Below, one piece after another: positions 1 through 10,103 of a stretch of 64,000 bases of DNA. Both the position numbers and the translations under genes were made by a program. Source of the DNA: Prostheceraeus crozeri (lineage: Eukaryota; Platyhelminthes; Polycladida; Euryleptidae); contig CAJQUW010004618.1 of NCBI GenBank assembly GCA_907163375.1, positions 98,501 to 162,500 of the forward strand, written 5' to 3'. How positions within the stretch are numbered: position 1 is the first letter of the stretch; each line of letters starts with the position of its first letter. The notes under the pieces are model-generated. The model searched no databases and had not been told where the DNA came from. It was given only the letters and a program-made list of their open reading frames with translations.

Positions 1-1230
1 TGAACCAGTGATACGCACATCAGGTAACTGCTTTTGACAATAATACACAGCTTTCTGGCTACATGCACTGAATGGTAATGTTAAGAACATTTTATTGAAA
101 CTATTCAGCTCTTTATTGATTCCATTTGGGTGAAGGGAATTTAGTCGTTTTATCCATTTATTTTCTTTTTTCAATCGTTTTTCTGCGTTTGGGCAGTGCT
201 CCAAAGCTGTGAAAGTGAAATCGCTGAGCTTACAGACATTGTTGAAATGCTCCGAAACTGCGGTGGAATACAATTTTTTTACATTATTGATATGCTCTGA
301 TATTCTCATACTGAGCTGTCGGGATGTTTGACCAACATAAAATTGTTTACAACCTTTACAGTGAACAGCGTAAATAATATTACAGTTTTTACAGTGCATT
401 CTATGTACAATACTAAAAGATTCATTAAAATTGTTTACAATCTTTTTATAAAAAAATGCATATTTACAAACTTTACAAGAACAGGGCTGAAGACCATTAT
501 CCCAATTCAGAGGTGTTTGCAAGGTAAGCTTGAAGACACGTCTTCCAGTGTTTCTTATGTTGCTTCTTGTATAGCCTTGCGAACGCCAAACAGGTTGTAC
601 AATTTTCTTAGTAACATTGAAGTCATCATAGGCAGAACTCTTTGTAATCCATCTATAAACTTGACCAAAAAGCAAATTTCGAAAAGTATGCGGTGGATGA
701 AATGATTCATCCGTAAGTATACGATGAGTATCTGTATGTTTGAAGTTAACACGATATAAAATGTGTGTATCCATCTTGCACAATAATAAATCCAAAAAGC
801 TTAGACAGGAAAAATCGAAGTTGACAGTTATCTTAATCGATGGATGCAACATGTTTACAAAATCGACAAAAGCTTTGAGTCTGATTCACTGAAATCCCAT
901 ACACCAAAAATTTAATCGATATAGCGCAGCCATACAGATGGTTTTTTATTCAATAAATGAACATTGTTTTCCCACTCCCCCAGAAAAATATTTGCATGGG
1001 ATGCAACAAAAGCACACCCTATTGCAGTACCACGGGTTTGGAGTAAAAAATCATTTTCATAACAAAAGGTGTTACTCGTTAACAAAATTCTCAAAATTGT
1101 CAATAGACTTAAGTATTTTATATATTACTTTGTATCAATTTTCCGCGATGTAAGAAAAAATATCTCTCCCCCTCAATTTAAAGACGATTTTATTATTTTT
1201 GAAAATAAAGGTCCTCAACGATCACGAAAG
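1..1230 (-). mobile_element. Penelope-like element fragment (RT + GIY-YIG), broken
   Basis: Read on the minus strand, the segment around 912-1103 encodes a reverse-transcriptase piece with RGTAIGCAF, HANIFLGEWE and RYID (the catalytic YIDD region). Further downstream, around 290-405, is CKNCNIIYAVHCKGCKQFYV followed by GQTSRQLSMRISEH, the GIY-YIG endonuclease motif with its preceding cysteines. RT plus C-terminal GIY-YIG is diagnostic of Penelope-like retroelements. The fragment is 5'-truncated on the high-coordinate side and runs off the window at position 1. It is broken, with about three breaks, so it is an inactive relic. The family call is firm; the subfamily is not determined. Confidence 0.8.
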
Positions 1231-1380
1231 ATTATATATACATTTTAATCGTTGTTATTTGCACCTGAAGATTAGAAAGCGCTTGTGAAATTTTATGAAT
1301 TTCTCTTGTTGCCTTCAAATTGAATTGAATTAGTACTCTATATATATATAAATATATTGAACGTCGCTGGTTCAAACCTA

Positions 1381-1424
1381 CCCACGACTGATGAGGCCCA
1401 ACAGGCCGAAACATGTCTCGTGGT
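1381..1424 (+). ncRNA. Hammerhead ribozyme, type I, minimal stem III
   Basis: All core elements are present in order: stem I 5' strand CCACGA (1382-1387), CTGATGA (1388-1394), stem II GGCC-CAACA-GGCC (1395-1407), GAAA (1408-1411), a minimal stem III CATG (1412-1415), cleavage triplet GTC (1415-1417), and stem I 3' strand TCGTGG (1418-1423), a perfect complement of CCACGA. This is the short-stem-III form known from Penelope-like elements, which is thought to cleave best as a dimer. It lies next to a Penelope-like fragment but on the opposite strand, so it may come from an inverted partner copy or a different element. Confidence 0.85.
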
Positions 1425-1480
1425 GGCTACATCTGTTGAGATTTGATGAATTTATCAATTGCCAGGTTACTTGTCTTGTC

Positions 1481-1483
<3 letters not shown>

Positions 1484-1517
<34 letters not shown>
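1484..1517. repeat. TA microsatellite
   Basis: A run of TA dinucleotides, about 10 bp longer here than at the matching place in copy 2 (near 9474-9497). It is the main length difference between the two duplicated copies. Confidence 0.9.
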
Positions 1518-1519
<2 letters not shown>

Positions 1520-1849
1520 AAATTTCACAATCTCTACTAACAACCTGCACTTAAAAAAAGTTCATGTTAGATTCAGACTAAGATTGTCTCTGAGAAACTT
1601 CCTAAGAATTTATTATTCAACTTCAGGTTGTATAAAAGGCTGTTCCAAATCGAGGCGGCTGGGACATTTTGTCCAGGTGTCAGTTTATCCTTACTTTTGC
1701 ATATAATTTGCATTTGCGCTTTTTATTCTTAATGATTTCCATATGTAAATGATTTCTTGGATAAATAGTCCGCGTAATAGGGTGCCCGTGTAAAAGTATG
1801 GTCAACTAAAGTAATGGTCCTTCCCCTTGAGATATACAATGTCATGATG

Positions 1850-2123
1850 ATATAAGAAGCGTGCCATTGGAGACAGAAATTATCCGAACTATTTGGCAAG
1901 TGATATACAAGGTACCTTGAATGCAGCAAGAAATGGGATACTTAAACATAGAAAGGCATCCGCACATTACGAGATCCCTAGATCGATATTGAAAACTAGG
2001 TTGAAAGGAACACACGTGAATTCGATTGGCTGTCCACGAGTATTTTCAGAGGAGGAAAAATCATTTAAGTCACGCATGCTCCTTTTAAGTGACCGAGGAT
2101 TCCCAATTAACAATTATATTTGA
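1850..2123 (+). pseudogene. Pogo/Tigger-like transposase N-terminal remnant (copy 1)
   Basis: The frame reads RNYPNYLASDIQGTLNAARN, then GILKHRKASAHYEIPRSILK. This is the psq-type helix-turn-helix of pogo/CENP-B-like transposases (pattern: AAL.AVR.G..S.RKA...Y.IPRSTL). It is followed by VFSEEEKSFKSRMLLLSDRG, matching the usual (F/L)SEEEE..L..W...M..RGFP segment after the HTH. The frame closes after about 76 codons from its first Met and I see no DDE catalytic domain in frame. It is a decayed Tc1/mariner-superfamily fragment of the DNA-binding half. Confidence 0.7.
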
Positions 2124-5100
2124 AAGCCATTATAGCTCCTTAACTCAATTGCGGAGGTGATGAAGTTGTACAGTTTCAAAGTCGGATCCATTCAGTGGAT
2201 GAAATGATGGCGAGTTTTATTAGGAGAAATCATCTTATGAGTCGCATTGCCGCCAACTCATAAAATGGACGAACCGAGGTGGCCGAAGTAAAGCATCAGC
2301 AACTACATTGAAAGCTTGAGTGAAGAATTGCACGACACTCCATCTAGCAACAGATGGAATTACGATCAAACAAATCTCGAAGAAGATCCACGAGGAAGAT
2401 CATCGCAAAACACTTAAGACACAATAAACACTATCAAAATAGCCTTCTGTCATGTACTCAGGTAAAACCGCCGCGGTATTGATGCCACCGTCATTTACAA
2501 ATCAAATCAAATGCCAATACAAACGCACACCTTCAGGGTGGATGGATGGATGAAATAATATTGATTGCTTTATGAAAACAGCTCTTCCGACACTCAGAAA
2601 GCAGACTGGCAAGATGACATTGATTTGTGTTGACCAGTCATCACATTTGAATGGATCAAAGATGGACTTGAAATGAAAAAATTCTCATTCCTATGGCTAG
2701 TCTCAGGCTTGCCACTGATTAAGCAAGAAGTACAGGAATGAATCCCACGGCTCAATGCTGACACCAACAGCGCCCTCGTCACCAGTAGTGGTATAGGAGA
2801 TACGCATAATCAACAAGTCAAAAATACAATGAGGCGAGCTGCAATGCAGGCGCAGACTCGGAAAATCCAACTGCATGTACTGGTGCGGCAACCTCTGGAA
2901 ATCCAAGAAAAAGGACGCGACTATCAGTGATTCCTGAGAGATCCGTATACATTGAAAGCAACTCTGACGTTGAGAAAACCAACTATTGTGTTGTAGATGA
3001 GGAAGACCATTCAATTTGCAGCATTGTGGAAAGTCAATGTCCCCCAGAGGTCATCAATTAGGCCCTCTTTGATTGTTCATTTCCTGTCTGACAAAGAAAT
3101 GGCATCCTATGTGTGCATGGTGAAGCACGCGGATCAATGCAGAATTTGTCCTAGATGACGAGTGTGCAGTTGTTGCCTCCTATAAGGAAGTAACGAAGTG
3201 CATGTCAAACAATAGTAGTATTCAGCGACAAACCGAGATAAGGTCAAAGGCCTGCAGCCGGAATTGAAGAAAGAAGTCAGATTCGATGGATATCGAAATT
3301 GAAGAGCAAGCTCCCAGCAAGTGCAATTTCTACGATGATCATTGGTTTCAGGTCAATGCCGGATGAAAGCACCGGTGCCACGGCTGTGTATCACGGTTTT
3401 TCGTCATAATGGATTCAGAGATAGATGGCATTGGACCTACTTGATGCAACGGCTGTGTGGAATGTAGTTACCGGTTTTTTTAATACCGTAATAAATTGTA
3501 GAGTTAATTGTAGTAGTAACTCGCAAGAACCACAAATCCCATTTAAGCAAAATCCAGCCAAGTGAAGTTATGAATGAAAGCTATATTCAAGCAAGTTAAT
3601 CAATCATTTACAGCCATATGCACCGTTCAAGGAACCTGAGCGCAAGACGCAAAATTGTAAATTTTAAAACGTCTCTAAGTAACAATAGCTGGTACTCAAG
3701 CAGCTAAAATTGTAGTAAAGTCAAACAGGAGCATTAATTTTGGATACCACATTTTCCCTCCTTTTTCAGAAAGGTGTACATTGACTATTTCTGAACGCAT
3801 TGACTATTGAACGCACAGGCCAATGTACACAAACAACCATCGCACTCTTCCGCTCACACCGGTGGTTCACTTTGGGAACTCTCCCGCTTGAAGGACGATA
3901 AAAATCATAAAAGGGTTTGTAGCTTCCACTTACACCTTTGGTTCACTTTGTTTAAGTCTTCCCCCTGTAGAAGTACGATCGGCACCACAAAACAAAATGA
4001 TTCATAAGGCGATCGAGCCTTCAGAAAACTGCCTCATCGATTACTTGGCAACGTGATCTCTAAGGTATGACGGTCGACGTCGATCCCCACTCGAACGACG
4101 TAGAGGCTGAGACTTGAAATTCTTGCTGGTATCAACGGTATACATTGTACTTTCATCGGACCGTTAATTTACTGTCATGGGACTGGAAATAAACGTCATG
4201 TCATGGTCATCATTGGTTATAGACTATTTAACTGTGAGAACTATGTTTCTCGTGCTGATGCAAAATCCGTCGTTCATCTTGACAATGAATGGACCAAATA
4301 CTTTGAGCAACTTTCATGTTCGCCCCTTCTTAGTTATAACATGCTGACTTTCTCCATATGGCGTTTTTGCACGTCGTCTTCGATCTCTAGCACATTCAGC
4401 ATTTGCTTCACTTTCTGATCTCTAAGTTTTGGCCCGCTTCTGTTTCAATGTCGCGTTTTGTAGAAATGATGCCTAAGTTTGTCTTCACCTTGCACGATAG
4501 CATCAACTCAGACGGCATATTGCCCGTCGAAGAACGCATATTTGCATTGTAGTTCTATAAGTAATTGTAGATAATTTGTTCTAGTTTACAGACGCTTTTA
4601 ACAGATGTTCCAACGAGTAATTTATTCAGATTCTTATTAACCCGTTCCACGTTCCCGCTATAAATGTTCATCATCATCATAGCATTCCCTCCCTGAATCG
4701 ACTATATGGACACAAAAAGTAGCTTCAAAAATTGCTTGTTGTCGGGAGTTCAAAATTCGCAAAACAAGTGAAATGAAAATATGATGCATTAATATGCATT
4801 ATTTCTGGATTCCACACTATATCATGCGTTATTTTGTCCATATAGTCCCATCAACCGGCATATGGCATCTGACAACTTGGACGTCTGCTATTCCAATATT
4901 TTTTAGTCAAGCAATTCAACTGATGAGCCTAATTGCGCACTTCAATTCTTGATAAATCAAATTTGTGTACTTTCTGATTATTAGGCTGCATCGATCCCAC
5001 TGCTAGCAAAAATCTAGGGCGTGTCTTCTTGACAATGGGTACGAAAAACGTTTGATCAAAAAGACGGGAATAGTGAAAGTGTTGAGGGAGTTATCGCAAA

Positions 5101-7794
5101 ATTCTTTGTAGATAGTTTCATGAAGATGATTACCACACACGGTGAAGAGCCGATATTTTCGTTTTTAATAGTAAAACATGCGTGGCAACACAATAAATTT
5201 GTAAATGATAAAATGTGGATGGACAGTTCCAATGTCACAGAAGCACTGTAGAATTGGTTATGGATTTACATAGAATTTTGATACGTCAGACTCAGAAATT
5301 GATTCAGTATTTCCACCTAAGTTCGATTAATTGGAAAAGTAAGGCAAGGAGACAAGAGGGACATGGAATACAATTATGGAATTGTGAACAAATAAGACAC
5401 GCTGACAACCAGCAGGTTGTTACCGAAATACTTTTTTAAATATATACAAAAGTGCATGTGAATAAGGAAATAAGTGCAACATTCTCAATGTTTGAATGAA
5501 TTTTTCTGTTTTCTGACTTCATCTTCCAGGGCTGACTTGCGCGGATTTTTCGCATGGTAAAAATTACCTGCATCCACTTGCAATCCTAGATATCCCGATT
5601 TCAACGTCATCATGTGGCAGAAAGCATTGCAATACAAATTACCATAGGATGCTGCACAATAGTGCTTATTGAAATTGAAAAATTAAGGAAATTGAATTAT
5701 TAAGGGCCATGGCTTGATCAATTTCTTTAAATGCCGCAGTCTTGCAAATAGATGCCTTTTAGGTTATTGTGAAACTTGAATCCTAATCTGCACAGGCACA
5801 TAACAAGTCATTGGAAAGTGAGCTCTTATTTTGAGCTTTTTGATAACACCGTAGAATCCAATTATTCTCGCTCCACTCATTATCATAGCTTTGCATGGCT
5901 GACAGTCTTCCATTGCCATGTATAATCCGGACAAGTGTCATGGATAAATTGAATGATGTTCACATTTGGCTTGTCACTCCTCTTTCAGAGATGGAATTTG
6001 TGCATTCAAATTCGATCGGTGAGACAGGAACAAGGAAAAAAAACAAGTTGAAACATGAAATTTTCCTTATTTCTCATATTTTGCGTACTTGTCACACTCA
6101 GGGTCATGCTACCTCGATTTTCTGCCAATTTATGTTTTGTTTGTTTATTGAGATTCATTGATGATGTTCTCACCTTGGTGATGGAAGACACCAATAGTTT
6201 TTAATATTTCACCATGTGATTGTAGAAGTTGATAGCTGTGGTTCTTCAGGAATTATTTATATTCTCAAAGTGATGAATTTATCACAATGTATAGTAAATT
6301 TTGTTTGTGGAGTATGTCATCTGTCTTTCAAGACATTTTCACATAAATTAACAGATGTTTCGTTGATAAAGGATAATGCTGGCGTCCATGTGACTTTTTT
6401 ATCTGGTTCAATATCCACTGTCGCGTCGCCGTAAATGCCCTCATTTCTACCTAGAAAGTGAAAAGGTTTTCAATTAATTGCTTTGCAAGCACGAATCTAA
6501 CGATGCTTATGTCTATATGTTGCGCGTCTATATGTCTTTGAAGTTGCGCAACAAGACTTGTTGGCCGGTAAACTCATTTTTGTTTTACAGTCTTTCCTAT
6601 TTCCTCAAAATCCGAAATTAGACAGTTTTATTTGCAGAATTAAGGCCTTCCAATTTGACTGTGAAACACCATTGAGGTTGGAGCACATCAACTTCCATCC
6701 TAGCACTCCAAATGAAGATGGCATTGAGTTGACTGCTGCGGTTCATAGTTTGGCCTCCAAGAAATGTCAAGCTGAATATGAAGTTGAGCTGGATGGCTAA
6801 ATGCAGCGAAATGTGTATAGATTACAAATTCGAAATTTGAAGACTCAAGACGTTCGTGATTAGCTCAAAAATATTCATGGTGCCGGTGGCTCATATCTTC
6901 TAATGCAAAGAAGTTTTCCGATATCCTCGTCGAGGACAAATCAGTTGTTTCCAAATGGTTGATATCCAGAGATGTTGAAGTTTTTGAATGCAGTATACTT
7001 TTCGGTTTGAGCTGTGTAGAAACTATCATTCGTTTGAGTGATTCAGAAACTAAAGTCTTGGATATTTTGTGTCATAGACTTTGATTCGCTGAGTATTTCT
7101 GTGTAAAAAGTTAAGAAAAATGAGGACAGAAAGTTAATTTGGAGTCTTTGTAGCGAACGCACAGCGCGAGAGACAACCTTCTTGCCTGACGCTAGGAGAA
7201 AGAATGACTCTAGGCTCAGTAGTAGTTTGAGTAGTTGTAGTAGTAGTCATTTGAATGGTGACATTTCTTCATTTTGCATGCAGCTTTTCGAAAGCGGTTG
7301 ATTGTTATGAAACTTACTTTCCCTAACCACATGATTGTATGTTGCATATTATTCATATTTACATGAAAATGTATTTATTCAAGTCCATTAAACGAATGCG
7401 TATGATTTCCTGTGTTTTTTAGTGCGAATGGGAGTGATTATTCCATGTCGGCCTATTGATTCAGGCGATCAACAAGAAAATTAATGTCCTTTGCACTACT
7501 TCTTGACCATCTGTGTTGGCAATGATACATGGAAATCTAGTTGAAAAATGTAGATTTAGGTCACATCTCGAACAGAACCATCGAGGTTTCATAATGCACT
7601 ATCTATAGGCAGAATTTTTGTTTTTCTGTAAATAAATAGTAACAGAAAAAAATTAGCCATAGCTGCTGAGAATTAAATAATAACTTGTTGCTCTATCTTT
7701 CGCCAACTGACCTTCTCCAGATTTGCAGTTTTGCATTAAACTTGGTTTGTATATGAAGTTGCATCTCTTGAAAAAGCCTGTTGGCGAAAGCCAG
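2124..7794. other. Unassigned DNA inside duplication copy 1
   Basis: About 5.7 kb with no recognisable gene, and only short open frames (under about 105 codons) on either strand. The first kilobase may contain decayed downstream parts of the pogo-like element. Some stretches look protein-like but match nothing I know: the plus frame around 5090-5250 (GVIAKFFVDSFMKMITTHGE) and 6558-6800, which lies beside a pyrimidine tract ending in ACAG that could be a splice acceptor. I see no RNA gene. Near 7697-7790 there is a 94-bp inverted-repeat unit (see 15676-15769 in copy 2). Confidence 0.5.
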
Positions 7795-8010
7795 TGGCCG
7801 GTTGCACTAAACTCGAAGGATTTTATCTTGTTTTATTTCATCTTCTAGGAGATAAAATAATATGTTTGCCCTGTTAACTTAGAATCGTTCGATTGCAGAA
7901 ATAGACAGATAAAGTGATATAATCTCGAGATAAGATAATATCGTTGCACTAGCATGAAACAGCAGATATTATTTTTAAGTACATTCGTGTGTGTCACTGA
8001 CGTGAACAAA
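7795..8010. mobile_element. Left end of Harbinger element (copy 1)
   Basis: Duplicate of 15774-15989. It starts after CAG with TGGCCGGTTGCACTAAAC, the left terminal repeat of the Harbinger element, and ends where the Polinton begins. It includes the AACAAA hexamer (8005-8010) that forms the Polinton target site. The rest of the Harbinger is absent from this copy because the duplication ends inside the Polinton. Confidence 0.7.
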
Positions 8011-9429
8011 AGTAGTATATAGTGTGACATCCGGCGCGACGCTTCGCTTCGCTTTGCTTCGCTTCGCTTGCGCCGGATGTCACACTTTTGCGGGTTTTTT
8101 CAAAATTTTCAAAAAATCAAAATTTCAAAAATTTAGGTAGACTTCAAATTTCACGTGGCCGAAGGCCGAAGGGGCGAAAATCTAGGTAGTGACAAATTTT
8201 CAAAAAAATCAAAATTTCAAAAATTTAGCCGGTCTCAAAATATCACGTAATCTCAAATTTGAGAATTACAATTTTCACCCTTAAAATCATGACCGTTCCA
8301 GGACACCGAAAATCATAAAAGTTAAGAATCACAAATTTGAGAATTACAATTTTTACCTTGAAAATCATGACCGTTCCAGGACACCAAAAATCATAAAAGT
8401 TGAGAATTTCAAATTCATGAATTTTATCCATCTTTCAGGTTTTTTAAAATATATCATGTGACTAATAATATTTCTTTAAAAATGGAAGAAACAAAAGTGG
8501 AAGAAACCGCAAGAATATATCCTTCGTTATCATATGAACGTAGTTCTACTTTAATGGACATTGAAAAAATGAATAAAGAAAAACACAAAGATAGAGTTAG
8601 GTATATGAAAGATAAGGAATCTCAATTATTATTAAGATTAGAGCATTATAAAAAGTTAAGAAAGAGATGGTCTAAAGTTAAGAATGTAACACAAGGAATT
8701 GGCATATTCTTCACAATAAGTTTAGGTGCTTTAACAATTGTTATATCTTCAGGTGTTTTAGTAATTCCAGTAGTTGCTACAGCTTTAACAGGTACGGGTG
8801 TTTTTGCAACTTCACTTGTTACAATGTTAGATAAATCTTTAATAACTAAGAAACGAAAATCATTAAAAACTAAGCATTTACATATTAAAGAAGTCTATGA
8901 TAAACTACATTACTACTTTCAAAGAGTATGTGATGATAATGTTATTACGTTAGATGAGATTGAAAAATTTGATCAAATAGCTAATGAAGTAAATCAAACC
9001 TTTCAATTACAGTCCGAAAAAGTTGATGATAAGAATAAACAGGATGGCAAAATTTCTAGTGATGGTAAAATTTCTAATGAAGAAAATGACAAAATTTTTT
9101 TAGAAGAGCTAAAAACTTTAAGAGAAAATTTAAGCAAAACTTTATTAAACAAAACTTAAAACGAGAAAACTTTAAACGAAAAGATGTCAGACAACAAAGC
9201 AATAAAAAAATAATTTGTTCAGTAAAATGTTTTTGCTGTATTCCAATGTTACCACAAAATTCAAATATTATATTTTAAAAATGGATAAAATTAGAGCTGA
9301 TAATTTTAAAAGAATAAAACAATTAGAAGAGTTAATAAAACAAAGAAATATTATGAAAGAAAATCATCTTCAACATAGAATGATAAAAGCTGGCATTCAA
9401 TCTGATATGTTTGAAAAAATGCAGCAAAC
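8011..9429 (+). mobile_element. Partial Polinton left end in duplication copy 1
   Basis: Virtually identical to 15990-17407. It carries the left inverted terminus with the subterminal hairpin (arms at 8022-8037 and 8070-8085), the whole membrane-protein gene (8482-9159) and the first codons of the next gene. It is cut off by the duplication boundary, so this copy is a fragment and not a second independent insertion: the flanking target site is the same. Confidence 0.95.
8482..9159 (+). CDS. Polinton membrane protein (duplicate copy)
   Basis: Same protein as at 16460-17137, carried by the truncated Polinton end of copy 1. It begins MEETKVEETARIYPS and has a long hydrophobic stretch in the middle, flanked by basic and charged segments. 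With the terminus and start region present and the rest of the element missing, it is unlikely to have any function here. See the entry at 16460 for details. Confidence 0.7.
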   Translation: MEETKVEETARIYPSLSYERSSTLMDIEKMNKEKHKDRVRYMKDKESQLLLRLEHYKKLRKRWSKVKNVTQGIGIFFTISLGALTIVISSGVLVIPVVATALTGTGVFATSLVTMLDKSLITKKRKSLKTKHLHIKEVYDKLHYYFQRVCDDNVITLDEIEKFDQIANEVNQTFQLQSEKVDDKNKQDGKISSDGKISNEENDKIFLEELKTLRENLSKTLLNKT

Positions 9430-9437
9430 TATTATTG
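9430..9437. other. Filler at the tandem-duplication junction
   Basis: Eight bases (tattattg) sit between the end of copy 1 and the start of copy 2. They match neither the sequence that follows in the intact Polinton (17408 on) nor the sequence that precedes copy 1 (1440-1447). Short untemplated filler is typical of end-joining. Its presence argues against simple unequal recombination between repeats. Confidence 0.75.
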
Positions 9438-9829
9438 GAATTTATCAATTGCCAGGTTACTTGTCTTGTCTAAATATATATATATATATATATATAATAA
9501 AATTTCACAATCTCTACTAACAACCTGCACTTAAAAAAAGTTCATGTTAGATTCAGACTAAGATTGTCTCTGAGAAACTTCCTAAGAATTTATTATTCAA
9601 CTTCGGGTTGTATAAAAGGCTGTTCCAAATCGAGGTGGCTGGGACATTTTGTCCAGGTGTCAGTTTATCCTTATTTTTGCATATAATTTGCATTTGCGCT
9701 TTTTATTCTTAATGATTTCCATATGTAAATGATTTCTTGGATAAATAGTCCGCGTAATAGGGTGCCCGTGTAAAAGTATGGTCAACTAAAGTAATGGTCC
9801 TTCCCCTTGAGATATACAATGTCATGATG

Positions 9830-10103
9830 ATATAAGAAGCGTGCCATTGGAGACAGAAATTATCCGAACTATTTGGCAAGTGATATACAAGGTACCTTGA
9901 ATGCAGCAAGAAATGGGATACTTAAACATAGAAAGGCATCCGCACATTACGAGATCCCTAGATCGATATTGAAAACTAGGTTGAAAGGAACACACGTGAA
10001 TTCGATTGGCTGTCCACGAGTATTTTCAGAGGAGGAAAAATCATTTAAGTCACGCATGCTCCTTTTAAGTGACCGAGGATTCCCAATTAACAATTATATT
10101 TGA
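9830..10103 (+). pseudogene. Pogo/Tigger-like transposase N-terminal remnant (copy 2)
   Basis: Exact duplicate of the remnant at 1850-2123 with the same psq-type HTH and RGFP segment. No coding difference between the two is apparent. Confidence 0.7.

Larger units (their letters stand above)
1448..9429 (+). repeat. 8-kb tandem duplication, copy 1
   Basis: This segment is repeated directly as 9438-17407. The offset is 7990 at the very start, where the TA tract is longer in this copy, then 7980, 7979 and 7978 across small indels. By eye I see fewer than 20 differences, nearly all between about 1625 and 4410, while 4.5-8.3 kb looks identical. The unit contains a pogo-like remnant, unassigned DNA, the left end of a Harbinger element and the left 1.4 kb of a Polinton. 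It ends abruptly inside a Polinton gene. Confidence 0.95.

Noticed and set aside
328-705. Plus-strand 125-codon frame
   Set aside because: It is the antisense shadow of the Penelope-like RT/GIY-YIG coding region, whose minus-strand motifs are clear.
6558-6800. Possible host exon (LEHINFHPSTPNEDGIELTA region)
   Set aside because: There is a pyrimidine-rich stretch ending in ACAG upstream and protein-like composition, but no partner exon, no known domain and no conservation signal beyond the recent duplicate.
8011-9429. A second, independent Polinton insertion
   Set aside because: It shares the same left flank and target site as the complete element and lies within a tandem duplication, so it is a duplicated fragment.
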